DNA of 64,000 nucleotides, taken from Micromonospora craniellae (GTDB taxonomy: Bacteria > Actinomycetota > Actinomycetes > Mycobacteriales > Micromonosporaceae). Where the stretch lies: positions 2,604,001-2,668,000 of the forward strand of contig NZ_CP061725.1 of the NCBI RefSeq assembly GCF_014764405.1, written 5' to 3'. Positions 43,273-52,085 of the stretch are shown in pieces (positions within the stretch are counted from its first letter, which is position 1; the number at the start of each line of letters is the position of its first letter). The position numbers and the translations under genes are program-made. The notes under the pieces were generated by a model. The model was not told the DNA's origin and made no database searches. It worked only from the letters and a program-made list of their open reading frames with translations.

Positions 43273-45011
43273 CGGTCCGGGCGTCGGTCCTCCCCCAGCC
43301 ACAGGTTGGTCAGGTCGCCGTTGAGCACCGGGTACGGCAGCCAGTTGCGCACCCGGTGCCCGCGCAGCCAGTACTGGTAGGCGAAGAGGATCGGCACCAC
43401 CGCGCAGTCGCGCAGCACCTCCCGCTCGGCGGCCCGCCAGTGCTCGTTCGCGGTCGTCTCGTCGGCGCAGCTCAGCGCCGCGTCGATATGCTCGTTGACG
43501 ACGGGGTTGTGGTAGTGGCCGAAGTTCGACCCCCAGTCGTCGTTGTCGGAGACGCCGGAGCTGTCGAAGAGGGCCTGAAGGTAGACGCGGGCGTTGTTGC
43601 CGTGCCAGTCCGGCTCCCAGCCGGACAGCGCCACGTCCCACCGGCCCTCGCGGGCCCCGTCGGCCCGGCCGAGGTACGTGCCGAACAGCTCGGTGATGCC
43701 GGCCGGGACGAGGTCGAGGGTGATGCTGGCCCGGGCGGCGGCGGCCCGGACGACCCGCGCGGTCTCCGGGTGGATGTCCCGGTCCCGGTAGACCAGCTTC
43801 AACGTGAGCCCGTCCGGGTAGCCGGCCTCGGCGAGCAGCCGCCCGGCCCGCTCCGGGTCACCGGCACCGTCGTTCGCGGCGTACGGGGCGAACGGCCGGT
43901 GCGCGCGGCACAGCGGCGGCAGGATCTGCTCGGCGATGTCGTTGAGGCGCGGCCCGCCCCAGACCTCGGCCACTGTGGTCTTGTCGATCGCGTACTGCAA
44001 CGCCTCCCGGACCTCCCGCCGGGCCAGCGCGCCGCCCTCGTTGGGGCTGAGCACGTTGATCACCAGGTACGGGCTGAACAGGCCGGCCGGGCAGACCTCC
44101 AGCCGCGGGTCCTCGGTGGCGAACATCTCCGGCAGCCGCTCGGTCAGCGGCTGGATGTCCCACATCATGTCGGCGTCGCCGGCGATCACCATGTCGTGGC
44201 AGGTCTTCTCGTCCAGCCCCTGCCGCACCTCGATCCGGTCCACGTGGGCGGCCCGGACCGGGTCGGTGGCCGGGTCCCAAGTGCGGCTGCGTTCCAGCGT
44301 GATCCGCCGGTCCGGCTCGTAGCCGGTGATCCGGTACGGTCCGATGGAGCCGATCCGCTGGTCCAGCTCGGGGCTGCCGGGCACGAACCACAGGTACTCC
44401 GCCGGGGCCGGGGAGGCGAACGGCAGCGCCAGGATGTTGAGGAAGTCCGGGGTGGGGCGACGGGTGGTCAGCTCCAGCGTCCGATCGTCGAGCGCCCGCA
44501 GACCGGGCACCTCGGCGGCCTCCAGGTAGGGCGCCACCACGTTGAGGTCGCGGGGCAGCGTGAGCAGGTCGTCGCGGAACTCGGCGAGCCCGTCGACGGT
44601 GCTCAGGTAGTAGGACAGGCCGGGGCTGGGCGCCATCGGATGGGCCAGGCGTTTGATGCCGCGTACCACGTCGGCGGCGGTCAGCGGCCGGGGCCCGTTG
44701 GGCAGGTCCCAGCGCAGCCCGTCGCGCAGCGTGAACCGGTAGCGGCGGCCCTCGGCGTCGTACGGCCCGTCCGCCGCCACCGCCAGGTCCGGCACCAGGT
44801 CGCCCGCGCGCCGGTGGTCGCGGGTCGCCGGGTAGGTGACCAGCTGCCGGGTGTACGCGCGGATGATCCCCCGGGTGACCGTGTGGTACGCCAGCGCCGG
44901 GTCGAGGTGGTCGACGTCGCCCGCGCCGACCAGGGTGAGCGTGCCGCCGCGACGCGGTCCGGCCCCGCCGGAGGTCTGCGCGGCGGTCGTCGGCGTGCCT
45001 GCTGCGGTCAT
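43269..45011 (-). CDS. family-5 solute-binding protein without signal peptide (1)
   Basis: The 580 residues start at ATG 45011, overlapping the preceding gene by ATGA. The SBP_bac_5 pattern is clear: GGTLTLVGAGDVDHLDPALA, YRFTLRDGLRWDL, ADVVRGIKRLAHP, GPYRITGYEPDRRITLERS, REVREALQYAIDK and AGYPDGLTLKLVYR. Such proteins normally deliver peptides to an ABC importer. Here the N-terminus (MTAAGTPTTAAQTSGGAGPR) has no hydrophobic core or lipobox cysteine, and no permease is nearby. A cytoplasmic peptide-binding role is therefore possible. It is one of three paralogues in this operon. Confidence 0.85.
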   Translation of the reverse strand: MTAAGTPTTAAQTSGGAGPRRGGTLTLVGAGDVDHLDPALAYHTVTRGIIRAYTRQLVTYPATRDHRRAGDLVPDLAVAADGPYDAEGRRYRFTLRDGLRWDLPNGPRPLTAADVVRGIKRLAHPMAPSPGLSYYLSTVDGLAEFRDDLLTLPRDLNVVAPYLEAAEVPGLRALDDRTLELTTRRPTPDFLNILALPFASPAPAEYLWFVPGSPELDQRIGSIGPYRITGYEPDRRITLERSRTWDPATDPVRAAHVDRIEVRQGLDEKTCHDMVIAGDADMMWDIQPLTERLPEMFATEDPRLEVCPAGLFSPYLVINVLSPNEGGALARREVREALQYAIDKTTVAEVWGGPRLNDIAEQILPPLCRAHRPFAPYAANDGAGDPERAGRLLAEAGYPDGLTLKLVYRDRDIHPETARVVRAAAARASITLDLVPAGITELFGTYLGRADGAREGRWDVALSGWEPDWHGNNARVYLQALFDSSGVSDNDDWGSNFGHYHNPVVNEHIDAALSCADETTANEHWRAAEREVLRDCAVVPILFAYQYWLRGHRVRNWLPYPVLNGDLTNLWLGEDRRPDR

Positions 45012-46720
45012 GCGGACTCCTCCAGCCAGAGGTTGGACAGGTCGAACCAGCGGTCCACCGTGGGCATGGCGATGGCGTTGCGGACCCGCCGGCCCTTGCG
45101 GTGCGGGATGGTCGGGGCGTGCACGAGGATCGGCACGATCGCGGCGTCCCGCATGACGTGCACGTCGACCTGGTGCCACAGCTCGGTGGCGCGGGCCCGG
45201 TCGGTGGCGCCGAGCGCCTTCTCGATCAGCCGGTCGACCTCCGGGTTGCTGTATCCGCCGTAGTTGCTGGTGCCGCGGGACGTGTTCGTCTGGAACATCG
45301 GCTGGACGTATGTGCGGCCGTTCGGGCCGAACCAGTCGGGCGTCCAGGACGGCGCGGAGATGTCCCAGGCGCCAGCGCGGGCGTTGGCCGGGTCGCGCAG
45401 GAACTGGTAGTACTCGGCGTGGCCGAGCGCGACCAGGCGCACGCTGATGCCGCCCTTCTCCAGGTCGGTGGCGTAGGAGCGGGCCACCTCCGGGTTGGCG
45501 TCCACGTCCCGGTGCACGGCGGTGAGCGTGAGCCCGTCCGGGTAGCCCGCCTCGGCCAGCAGCGCCCGGCAGCGCTCCGGGTCGCCCCGGTCGCCGGGCG
45601 TCGGGTACAGGTTGAAGTCGACGTGCCCGTCGTTGCCCGGCGGGATCGCCGTGTGGCCGGGCAGCATCACCGTCCCGGCCTCCAGGTCGTGGTAGATCTC
45701 GGCGATCGCGGCCTTGTTGATCGCATACGCGACGGCCTGGCGCACCTTGAGCTTGCTCATCGCCCGGTCGGCGTTCGGGCTGAGCAGGTTGAACACCAGG
45801 TACGGGTTGAGCGCGTAGCCGAGGTCGTTGCCCGGGTCGGTGGGCGGCACGTCGTACGGCTCGGTGATCGGTGACGCCCAGGACAGGTCGGCGCGCCCGC
45901 TGTCGATCACCTCCCCCACCTGCTGCGGAGTGGCGACCTCCATGGTCACCGCGACGCCGTCCAGGTACTGCTGGCGCACCGGGTCGGACGCTTTGCGCCA
46001 CACCGGGTTGCGCGCCAGCCGCACCGACTCGCCGTGCACGTAGTGGGTGACCCGGTACGGCCCGTTGGAGCGCACCCGCCGCCGGAACTCCGCGCTGTCC
46101 GGCAGCACCTCGTCGTACTCGACCGGGGCGGCGGAGGCGACGTGCAGCGCCAGGATGTGCAGGAAGTCCACCGCCGGGCGGATCAGGTCGAACACGATCG
46201 TCCGGTCGTCGACGGCCCGTATCCCGGCGATCTCGTGGCTGTTCTGGAACGCGGCCAGCTCGGCGGCGGTCGGCTCGGCCGAAGTAATCGCGGCGTCGTA
46301 CGCGTCGCAGTACTCGGCCATCCCACGGATGGTGCTGGTGAAGTAGCCGATCCCGCCGGCCCGCAGCACCGGGTTGGTCATCCGCTTGAAGCCGCGTACG
46401 AAGTCCCTGGCGGTCACCTCGCGCGGCGGGTCGGTGTCCCAGTACACGCCGGGGCGCAGCCGGATCGTGTAACGGGTATGGTCGGCGCTGATGCCGCCGT
46501 TGTCCACTGTCGGCACCGCCTCGGCCACGTCGGGCACGGGCGTGACGGCCGACGGGTCGCGCAGGTCGGCCACCGGCCGGTAGGTGAAGAGCTGCCGGGC
46601 GAACAGCCGGATGATCTGCCCGCCGAGCATGTAGTAGGCGCAGGCTGGATCGAGATGGTCCATGCTGCCGGGCCCGTAGAGCCGCAGGATTCCCCCGTAC
46701 CGGGGCTGGCCACAGTTCAT
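45008..46720 (-). CDS. family-5 solute-binding protein without signal peptide (2)
   Basis: The ATG at 46720 (MNCGQPRYGGILRLYGPGSM) has GAAAGG upstream and gives 570 residues. The order of SBP_bac_5 motifs is complete, including LFARQLFTYRPVADLRD, TIRLRPGVYWDTDPPREVTA, KLKVRQAVAYAINKAAIAEI and GTSNYGGYSNPEVDRLIEKA. The N-terminus starts directly in the first beta strand, so no export signal exists. Start codon and ribosome site are convincing, and truncation of a signal peptide by misannotation is excluded because the upstream frame is non-coding. It overlaps the next gene by ATGA. Confidence 0.87.
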   Translation of the reverse strand: MNCGQPRYGGILRLYGPGSMDHLDPACAYYMLGGQIIRLFARQLFTYRPVADLRDPSAVTPVPDVAEAVPTVDNGGISADHTRYTIRLRPGVYWDTDPPREVTARDFVRGFKRMTNPVLRAGGIGYFTSTIRGMAEYCDAYDAAITSAEPTAAELAAFQNSHEIAGIRAVDDRTIVFDLIRPAVDFLHILALHVASAAPVEYDEVLPDSAEFRRRVRSNGPYRVTHYVHGESVRLARNPVWRKASDPVRQQYLDGVAVTMEVATPQQVGEVIDSGRADLSWASPITEPYDVPPTDPGNDLGYALNPYLVFNLLSPNADRAMSKLKVRQAVAYAINKAAIAEIYHDLEAGTVMLPGHTAIPPGNDGHVDFNLYPTPGDRGDPERCRALLAEAGYPDGLTLTAVHRDVDANPEVARSYATDLEKGGISVRLVALGHAEYYQFLRDPANARAGAWDISAPSWTPDWFGPNGRTYVQPMFQTNTSRGTSNYGGYSNPEVDRLIEKALGATDRARATELWHQVDVHVMRDAAIVPILVHAPTIPHRKGRRVRNAIAMPTVDRWFDLSNLWLEESA

Positions 46721-46773
46721 CGACACACACCTTTCGTCGTCTCGGGGTAGCTGCTGCCGGTGCCGGGTGCTGG

Positions 46774-47994
46774 TCAGGTGGGCGCGAGCGCGGTCCGCGC
46801 CACGTCGGCCCGCAGCTGCGACGGCAGCAGCGGCTCCCGCAGCAGCGTGGTGAAGCGGTCGGCGAGGCTGGTGCCGGGCTCGCGGGCGGCCAGCCAGGAG
46901 TCGACCAGCCGGCCTCCCTCGGAGTACGTGACCGAGTACGCGCGCCACAGCGAGTCGGCGAGGAACGTGACCATCTGCTCGGCGCGCTCGGGCGGCAGCA
47001 GCATCCACCGCCGCAGGTACGCCAGCGCCTGCGCCCGGTCGCCGCCCTCGTCGTGCAGGAGCAGGGCGGCGTCCACCCGGGCCGGCAGGAGGCGGACGAC
47101 CAGGCCGCGCATCCGTTCGACCCGCTCGCCCTCGACGTGGACACCCTCCCCGGCGAGGATGCGCGCGGTCCACTCCCCCCAGCCGGGGCCGAGCACCGCG
47201 TCCACCGCCGCCTCGGCCAGGCCCTCGGTGACCAGGCAGCGGGGCGTGTCGACCAGGGCGATGGTGTGCTCGTCCTGGCCGCCGTCGCGGACCAGGCCGG
47301 CCTCCTTCAGACAGTGCTCGGTGTGGTGGCCGGGGTACGACTCGTGCGCCACGATGATCGGCAGCGCGGCCACCGACCGGCCGCTGGCCGCGTTCAGCGC
47401 CACCGCGGAGCGGAAGCCGCCCAGGTAGCGGTTGTACGCGTTCCACGGCGCGTCCCGGACCACCGTGTACTCGACGCGTTCGGTCGCAGGCAGGCCGAAC
47501 CGGTCCCGGGTGCGCTCGCGCAGCGCGTCGGAGACCGCCTGCACGCAGCGGTGCAGCCGCTCCGGGGGGACGGTGTTGCGCCGGTAGAACTCCTCCACCC
47601 GGTCCACCAGCGGCCCCGGTCCGGGCAGCAGCGCGTCAATCTCGTCGTGCACCGCCGCGTACCGCTCCGGCTCGGCGCGGGTCACTTCGACGTCGAAGTA
47701 GGCGCGCACCTCGTCGCGGAAGGACATCGGCGTGCCGGCGACCCGGTCGGCGACCGCGCGCAGCGCGGCGAGCTGGGCGGTGAGGTGCCGGCGGCGGGCC
47801 GGTTCGAGGTCGCTGTCGGCGACGGCGGCGAGTGTCCGGCCGGCCTGGCGGGACAGCTCCCGGGGGTCGGCCGGCGGTTCGGCGGCGACCTGGTCGCGCA
47901 GCGCCGGGTCACCGTAGTAGCAGTCGACGAGCCCGTCCACCAGCCGGCCCAGGCGCAGGCCGAGCAACAGGTAGTCGCGTACCAGGGGGTTCAC
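46774..47994 (-). CDS. DUF885-type zinc metallopeptidase
   Basis: The GTG start at 47994 overlaps the previous stop (GTGA) and gives 406 residues. The single motif IIVAHESYPGHHTEHCLKEA near residue 220 has HExxxHH, the zinc site of DUF885 carboxypeptidase-like proteins. TEGLAEAAVDAVLGPGWGEW, some 55 residues later, supplies the third ligand glutamate. The preceding WNAYNRYLGGFRSAVALNAA is the substrate-binding strand of the family. A longer ORF to 48318 is in the wrong register for this family. Within the cluster it could trim peptides together with TldD/TldE. Confidence 0.8.
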   Translation of the reverse strand: MNPLVRDYLLLGLRLGRLVDGLVDCYYGDPALRDQVAAEPPADPRELSRQAGRTLAAVADSDLEPARRRHLTAQLAALRAVADRVAGTPMSFRDEVRAYFDVEVTRAEPERYAAVHDEIDALLPGPGPLVDRVEEFYRRNTVPPERLHRCVQAVSDALRERTRDRFGLPATERVEYTVVRDAPWNAYNRYLGGFRSAVALNAASGRSVAALPIIVAHESYPGHHTEHCLKEAGLVRDGGQDEHTIALVDTPRCLVTEGLAEAAVDAVLGPGWGEWTARILAGEGVHVEGERVERMRGLVVRLLPARVDAALLLHDEGGDRAQALAYLRRWMLLPPERAEQMVTFLADSLWRAYSVTYSEGGRLVDSWLAAREPGTSLADRFTTLLREPLLPSQLRADVARTALAPT

Positions 47995-49679
47995 CCGGTC
48001 ACCTCCGGGCGGGCGGCGGTCAGGTCCACGGCGTATCCCTGCGGGGGCAAAGGCATCAGGCCGTCGACCCGGTCCGGTCGCCTGGGCGCGGCCACCGGCG
48101 CCCGATGCAGGATCGGCACCACCGCCACGTCGGCGACCGCGCGGTCCGCGGCGGCCTGCCAGGCGGCGTCGGCCCGCCACGGCTCCGCCGCGTCGAGCGC
48201 CCGCTCGATCAGCGCGTCCACCTCGGGCGCGGCGTAGCCGCCGTGGTTGGCGCCGCCGGGCACCGGGCCCGCCTGGAGCATCGCCTGCGCGAAGACCCGC
48301 CCGTTGTGCTCCAGCCATTCGGGCACGCGGGCCGCCACGGCGAGCTGCCAGCCGCCGGCGGTGGCGGGCGCGCGCAGCGCCTCGGTGTACGCGGCGTCGG
48401 CGAGCCCGACCGCCCGGGTCGGCAGGCCCGCCCGGGTGAGGTCGGCCGCGCAGGCGTGCGCCACCTCGGGCCCGAGGCCGGACTGCGGGTGGATCAGGAC
48501 CAGCGGCGGGCCGTCGGCGTGGCCCGCCGCGGCGAGCAGGTCGCGGGCCCGCGCCGGATCACCGGTGGGGCGCGGATCGGCCGGGTCGTGCCCGGCGTTG
48601 CCCGGCGGGATCAGCGAGCCCGCCACCCGTACCGGCACGCCGGGACGGTGCCGCCGGTATAGCTCGGCCACGGCGGCCTTGTCCACGGCGAGCGCCGCGG
48701 CCTGCCGTACCCGGAGGTCGGCCCAGACCGGGTCGCGCAGGTTGAGCACGAGGTACGGGTCGAGCGCCCAGCCGAGCGCGCCGTCGCCGTCGACCGGCCC
48801 GGCGGCCGGCAGCCCGCCGACGGCGGGCGCGACCGGCACCTCGACCGGTGCGTCGTCGGCGCGGCCGGCGCCGTCGCTCAGGCGCAGCTCCACCCGGTCG
48901 GCCTCGGCCCGCCGGTACGGGTCGGCGGCCGGTTCCCAGGCCGGGTTGCGAACCAGCTCGACCCATTCGCCGGGCCGGTGCCGCCGCACCCGGTACGGCC
49001 CGTTGGCGCGCAGGTGGGCCGCGGCCCCGGGGCTGCCGGGGACGAACGCGTCATGCTCGACGGGCACCGCCGAGGCGGCGGGCAGCGCGAGCATGTGCAC
49101 GAAGTCCAGCGCCGGCCGGGCCAGCTCGATGACGAGCGTGTCGTCGTCGAGCGCGAAGACACCGGGGATCTCGTGCGCGTTCTGGTACGCGGCCAGCGTC
49201 GCCGCGTCCCCGGCCCGCCGGGTGGCATCCGCCGCCCAAGCGGTGGCGAAGTCGGCGAGGCCGCGCACGGTGCTCGCGAAGTACGCGAGCGACGGCGAGG
49301 GCCGGACCGGGTTGCACATCCGTTTGAAGCCGCGGACCACGTCGTGCGCGGTGACCGGACGCCGGTCGGGGGTGTCCCAGCGCACGCCGGGGCGCATGTG
49401 GAACACGTAGCTGCGGTGACTGGCGCCGAGCCCGGCGTTCCAGGTGGAGGGGACCTCCAGGGCGAGGTCGGGCACCGGCGTGACGGCCTGCCAGTCACGG
49501 ACGTCCCGGGCGGTCTGCCAGGTGACGAGTTGCCGGGTGTGCAGCCGGACGAACGGGGCCGTCGACGCGGGGGCGCAGCTGAGGTCGAGCGGGGCGGCGT
49601 CGGTGGGCGCGACCACCCGCAGCACGCCGCCGGGGCGGCGCGGGACGGTGGTGTCCGGCCGGTACGGGGCGACGTTCAT
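47991..49679 (-). CDS. family-5 solute-binding protein without signal peptide (3)
   Basis: The 562 residues start at ATG 49679, overlapping the aminotransferase stop by ATGA. SBP_bac_5 features include PRRPGGVLRVVAPTDAAPLD, FHMRPGVRWDTPDRRPVTAH, VVRGFKRMCNPV and DPYLVLNLRDPVWADLRVRQ. As in the two paralogues, the N-terminus (MNVAPYRPDTTVPRRPGG) lacks a signal peptide. The central lobe is shorter and more Ala/Pro-rich, so ligand specificity probably differs. Three such genes in one operon without an ABC permease or ATPase are unusual. Confidence 0.85.
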   Translation of the reverse strand: MNVAPYRPDTTVPRRPGGVLRVVAPTDAAPLDLSCAPASTAPFVRLHTRQLVTWQTARDVRDWQAVTPVPDLALEVPSTWNAGLGASHRSYVFHMRPGVRWDTPDRRPVTAHDVVRGFKRMCNPVRPSPSLAYFASTVRGLADFATAWAADATRRAGDAATLAAYQNAHEIPGVFALDDDTLVIELARPALDFVHMLALPAASAVPVEHDAFVPGSPGAAAHLRANGPYRVRRHRPGEWVELVRNPAWEPAADPYRRAEADRVELRLSDGAGRADDAPVEVPVAPAVGGLPAAGPVDGDGALGWALDPYLVLNLRDPVWADLRVRQAAALAVDKAAVAELYRRHRPGVPVRVAGSLIPPGNAGHDPADPRPTGDPARARDLLAAAGHADGPPLVLIHPQSGLGPEVAHACAADLTRAGLPTRAVGLADAAYTEALRAPATAGGWQLAVAARVPEWLEHNGRVFAQAMLQAGPVPGGANHGGYAAPEVDALIERALDAAEPWRADAAWQAAADRAVADVAVVPILHRAPVAAPRRPDRVDGLMPLPPQGYAVDLTAARPEVTG

Positions 49680-51013
49680 GACAGCTCCCGGACCAGGTCG
49701 GCGATGGCGTCGACGGCGAGGTCGACTTCCTCGGCGGTGTTGTAGAGGTGGGTGCAGATCCGGGCGGCGTAGTACTGGTGGGGTGAGCCGGCCACGTCGA
49801 ACTCGGTCCACCGCGTCCAGATCCGGTGCCGGCTCTCCAGCTCGTCGACGAGGCGGGCGAACTTGGTGATGTTCCAGCCGTCGGCCCGGTCGGGGAACGG
49901 GTTGAACGCGACCAGCGGCGCGGTCAGCCGGTCGTCGGTGAGCGGCGAGTACAGGGACTCGACGCCGAACCGCTCGACGATCCGGGCGCGGGTGTGCGCG
50001 CCGAGCGCCACCGCGTGCCGCTCGATGCGGTCCCGGCCGATCCGGTCCCACAGCTCGCACGCCTTCGCCAGCGCGGCACCCCGGGCGATGCTGGCGCTGC
50101 CGGCGCTCTGCAGGTAGTCGCCCATGTTGTAGCTCTCCACCCGGGTGGTGGTACGCGGCGGCGGGGCGCCCATCATCGGGTACCAGGTGGAGATGACCGG
50201 CCAGAACGTGGGCAGCGGCAGCGGATTGTGCTCGGGGTGGACCTTGTTGCGGACGTACAGCAGCCCGGTTCCGAGCGGTCCGCACTGGAACTTGGAGCCG
50301 GAGCAGGTGACGAAGTCCGGTCCGAGCGCGCGCAGGTCGGTGTCGAACAGGCCGGGCAGCAGCGCGCCGTCGACCACCGTGGTCAGGCCGTGCCGCTGGG
50401 CCAGGTCGCAGAGCTGGCGCACCGGCATCCGGGTGCCGGTGAACAGCGTGACCGCGGCGAACGCCAGCACCTTCGTCCGGGGCGTGATCGCCCGGGCGAA
50501 CATGTCGACGATCTCCTCGGCGGTGACGTCCGGCCCGACCGGCGGGGTCAGCACGGTGAGCGTGATCCGGTGCCGGTTGCGCAGCAGGTTGAAGTTGGAC
50601 AGCACCGAGTAGCACTCGTGGCTGGTGGTGATGACCTCGTCGCCCTCGTGCAGGTCGAGCCCGTTGATGACCCGGGCCACCCCCTCGGTGGCGTTGTGGC
50701 AGATCACCATCTCGTCCTGGTCGACGCCGAACGCCCGGCCGATGGCGGCGCGGTGCTCGGGGTACATGCCGGGCGGGTAGACGTTGCGCAGCCCGCCGTT
50801 CCACTCCCGGGTCACCCGGTCGTTGACATCCAGCACCTCGTACGGCATCACGCCGATGGTGCCGGTGTTGAGGTGGACCGCGTCCGGCTCCCTCGCGAAC
50901 AGCGACCGCAGCTCCGCGAAGGAGGCGGTGCGCAGCGGGTCGGCCGGTGCGGTCGGCCCGCCGGTACGGGAGGCCGTCGTGATCGCGGGGTCGTCGGTCG
51001 CGCTGACGTGCAT
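49676..51013 (-). CDS. class V aminotransferase (isopenicillin N epimerase-like)
   Basis: The ATG at 51013 behind GGAGGGACG gives 445 residues and heads the leftward operon. VHLNTGTIGVMPYEVLD and ICHNATEGVARVINGLDL are fold-type I markers. TTVVDGALLPGLFDTDL holds the PLP-binding Asp, and VTCSGSKFQCGPLGTGLLY the Schiff-base lysine. The best match in kind is the isopenicillin N epimerase/cysteine desulfurase-like branch, in which reactions range from racemisation to desulfuration or C-S lysis. The substrate is unknown. Position at the head of an operon with peptidases and peptide-binding proteins suggests modification of an amino acid or peptide. Confidence 0.85.
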   Translation of the reverse strand: MHVSATDDPAITTASRTGGPTAPADPLRTASFAELRSLFAREPDAVHLNTGTIGVMPYEVLDVNDRVTREWNGGLRNVYPPGMYPEHRAAIGRAFGVDQDEMVICHNATEGVARVINGLDLHEGDEVITTSHECYSVLSNFNLLRNRHRITLTVLTPPVGPDVTAEEIVDMFARAITPRTKVLAFAAVTLFTGTRMPVRQLCDLAQRHGLTTVVDGALLPGLFDTDLRALGPDFVTCSGSKFQCGPLGTGLLYVRNKVHPEHNPLPLPTFWPVISTWYPMMGAPPPRTTTRVESYNMGDYLQSAGSASIARGAALAKACELWDRIGRDRIERHAVALGAHTRARIVERFGVESLYSPLTDDRLTAPLVAFNPFPDRADGWNITKFARLVDELESRHRIWTRWTEFDVAGSPHQYYAARICTHLYNTAEEVDLAVDAIADLVRELS

Positions 51014-51049
51014 GGCGTCCCTCCTGTCAGGAGCTGGCACCCACCAGCG

Positions 51050-51080
51050 AATTTACCATATGATTCTCAAGTAAATAGCG
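51050..51080. promoter_or_regulatory. AT-rich divergent promoter with Zur-like half-site
   Basis: An unusually AT-rich patch lies between the leftward operon (51013) and the rightward small gene (51150). On the minus strand it contains TTGAGAATCATATGGTAAAT, whose TGAxAATCAT half resembles an actinobacterial Zur box. The second half is poor. It is likely a promoter/operator area; the regulator assignment is weak. Confidence 0.35.
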
Positions 51081-51149
51081 GTCCACTGCCCGCCCGTCCG
51101 ACCGCGCCGGGCTCTCCGGCGCGTCACCTCCGCAGAGCAGGGAGAAGCG

Positions 51150-51323
51150 ATGAACGCGTGCCACACCGGCGGCTGGCCGGACACCGAAGCGCCACAGCGG
51201 ACCGAGCGGGCCGTCCCCTCCGGCTGCTCGTGCGGCTGCGCCGGCCGCTGCCGGCCGCCGTCGGACGCCGACGACCGCGACCGCCGGCAGGACCAGTTCG
51301 ACGCGCGCGACCGGGTGCCCTGA
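51150..51323 (+). CDS. 57-residue cysteine-rich peptide, possible RiPP precursor
   Basis: A strong ribosome site (GGAGAAG at 51141-51147) precedes ATG 51150. The peptide has 57 residues with Cys at positions 4, 26, 28, 30 and 34, the last four in SGCSCGCAGRC, between a neutral N-terminal part and a charged C-terminal part rich in Asp and Arg (DADDRDRRQDQFDARDR). There is no signal peptide. It faces away from the aminotransferase operon with a shared promoter region. Candidate roles are a precursor for TldD/TldE-linked maturation or a small metal-binding protein. Neither is proven. Confidence 0.55.
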   Translation: MNACHTGGWPDTEAPQRTERAVPSGCSCGCAGRCRPPSDADDRDRRQDQFDARDRVP

Positions 51324-51368
51324 CCCCGGCGCGGGTGGGGGCGGCCGGGACCGCCCCCACCAGGCCGG

Positions 51369-52022
51369 TCATCCCCCGAGCACGTCCGGCAGCCGGACCG
51401 CCTTGAACCGCCGGTCCGCGAAGTCGCAGTACCAGACCAGCTCGCCGTCCCAGGCCAGCCCGGTCGGATGCCCCGGCAACCGCACCGTGGCGACCAGCCG
51501 GCCCGACTCCGCGTCCACCGCGTGCAGCAGGCCGTCCTCGAACTCGGCGTAGAGCACATGCCCCTCGGCGTACGTGAGGCCCGAGGGCGATCCCACCACC
51601 GGGTGTTCCCGCTGCACCGTCATGGTCTCGAAGTCCCGCAGCTGGATCACCGCGGGCGCGCGCAGGCAGAGCCACACCCCCTCCGGACCGGTCTCCATCC
51701 CGGTGACCCGGCCGTTGGAGGGCCGCACCGGCTTCGACCCGATGGTCTGCCCGGTGGCCGGGTCGATCAGCAGGATCCGCTTCGGCCGGCCGCCGATCTG
51801 GCACAGCTTCCCGTCGGCGTACCCCAGGTCAGCCCGCACGTCCGGGTACGCGAACCACCGGCGTACCGCGCCGTCCGCCGCGTCGATGGCGAATATCCGC
51901 GCGGCGTCCTGGTCGGAGTGCCAGAGCCAGGTGCCGTCCCAGGTCAGGCCGCACATGTAGCCGGCCGGGCCGGGCAGGCTGCGCACCACCTCGACGGGCG
52001 GTGCGATGGTCGAGCCGCTCAC
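51369..52022 (-). CDS. half-size beta-propeller protein (1)
   Basis: The 217 residues start from GTG 52022. Repeated blades of about 40 residues are visible: GLTWDGTWLWHSDQDAARIF, GLTYAEGHVLYAEFEDGLLH and GLAWDGELVWYCDFADRRFK. This matches the SMP-30/Vgb/glutaminyl-cyclase-like propeller superfamily, but only four or five blades fit, so dimerisation is probably needed. There is no signal peptide. A paralogue at 57803-58444 ends in a closely similar block (NPTGITWDGRRIWYCDFTTL). The role is unknown: a binding scaffold or a lyase/lactonase-like enzyme. Confidence 0.7.
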   Translation of the reverse strand: MSGSTIAPPVEVVRSLPGPAGYMCGLTWDGTWLWHSDQDAARIFAIDAADGAVRRWFAYPDVRADLGYADGKLCQIGGRPKRILLIDPATGQTIGSKPVRPSNGRVTGMETGPEGVWLCLRAPAVIQLRDFETMTVQREHPVVGSPSGLTYAEGHVLYAEFEDGLLHAVDAESGRLVATVRLPGHPTGLAWDGELVWYCDFADRRFKAVRLPDVLGG

Positions 52023-52085
52023 CGTCTCGTTCTCCCTTCGTTGGCTGACCCGGCCCGCGCCGGGCCGGCGGACCTGCGGGCGGCG

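Noticed and set aside
43269..47144. A 1291-codon minus-strand frame that would fuse several genes
   Set aside because: Only its last 580 codons encode a solute-binding protein. The rest is out of frame with the second binding protein and DUF885 genes, which have clear motifs and starts.
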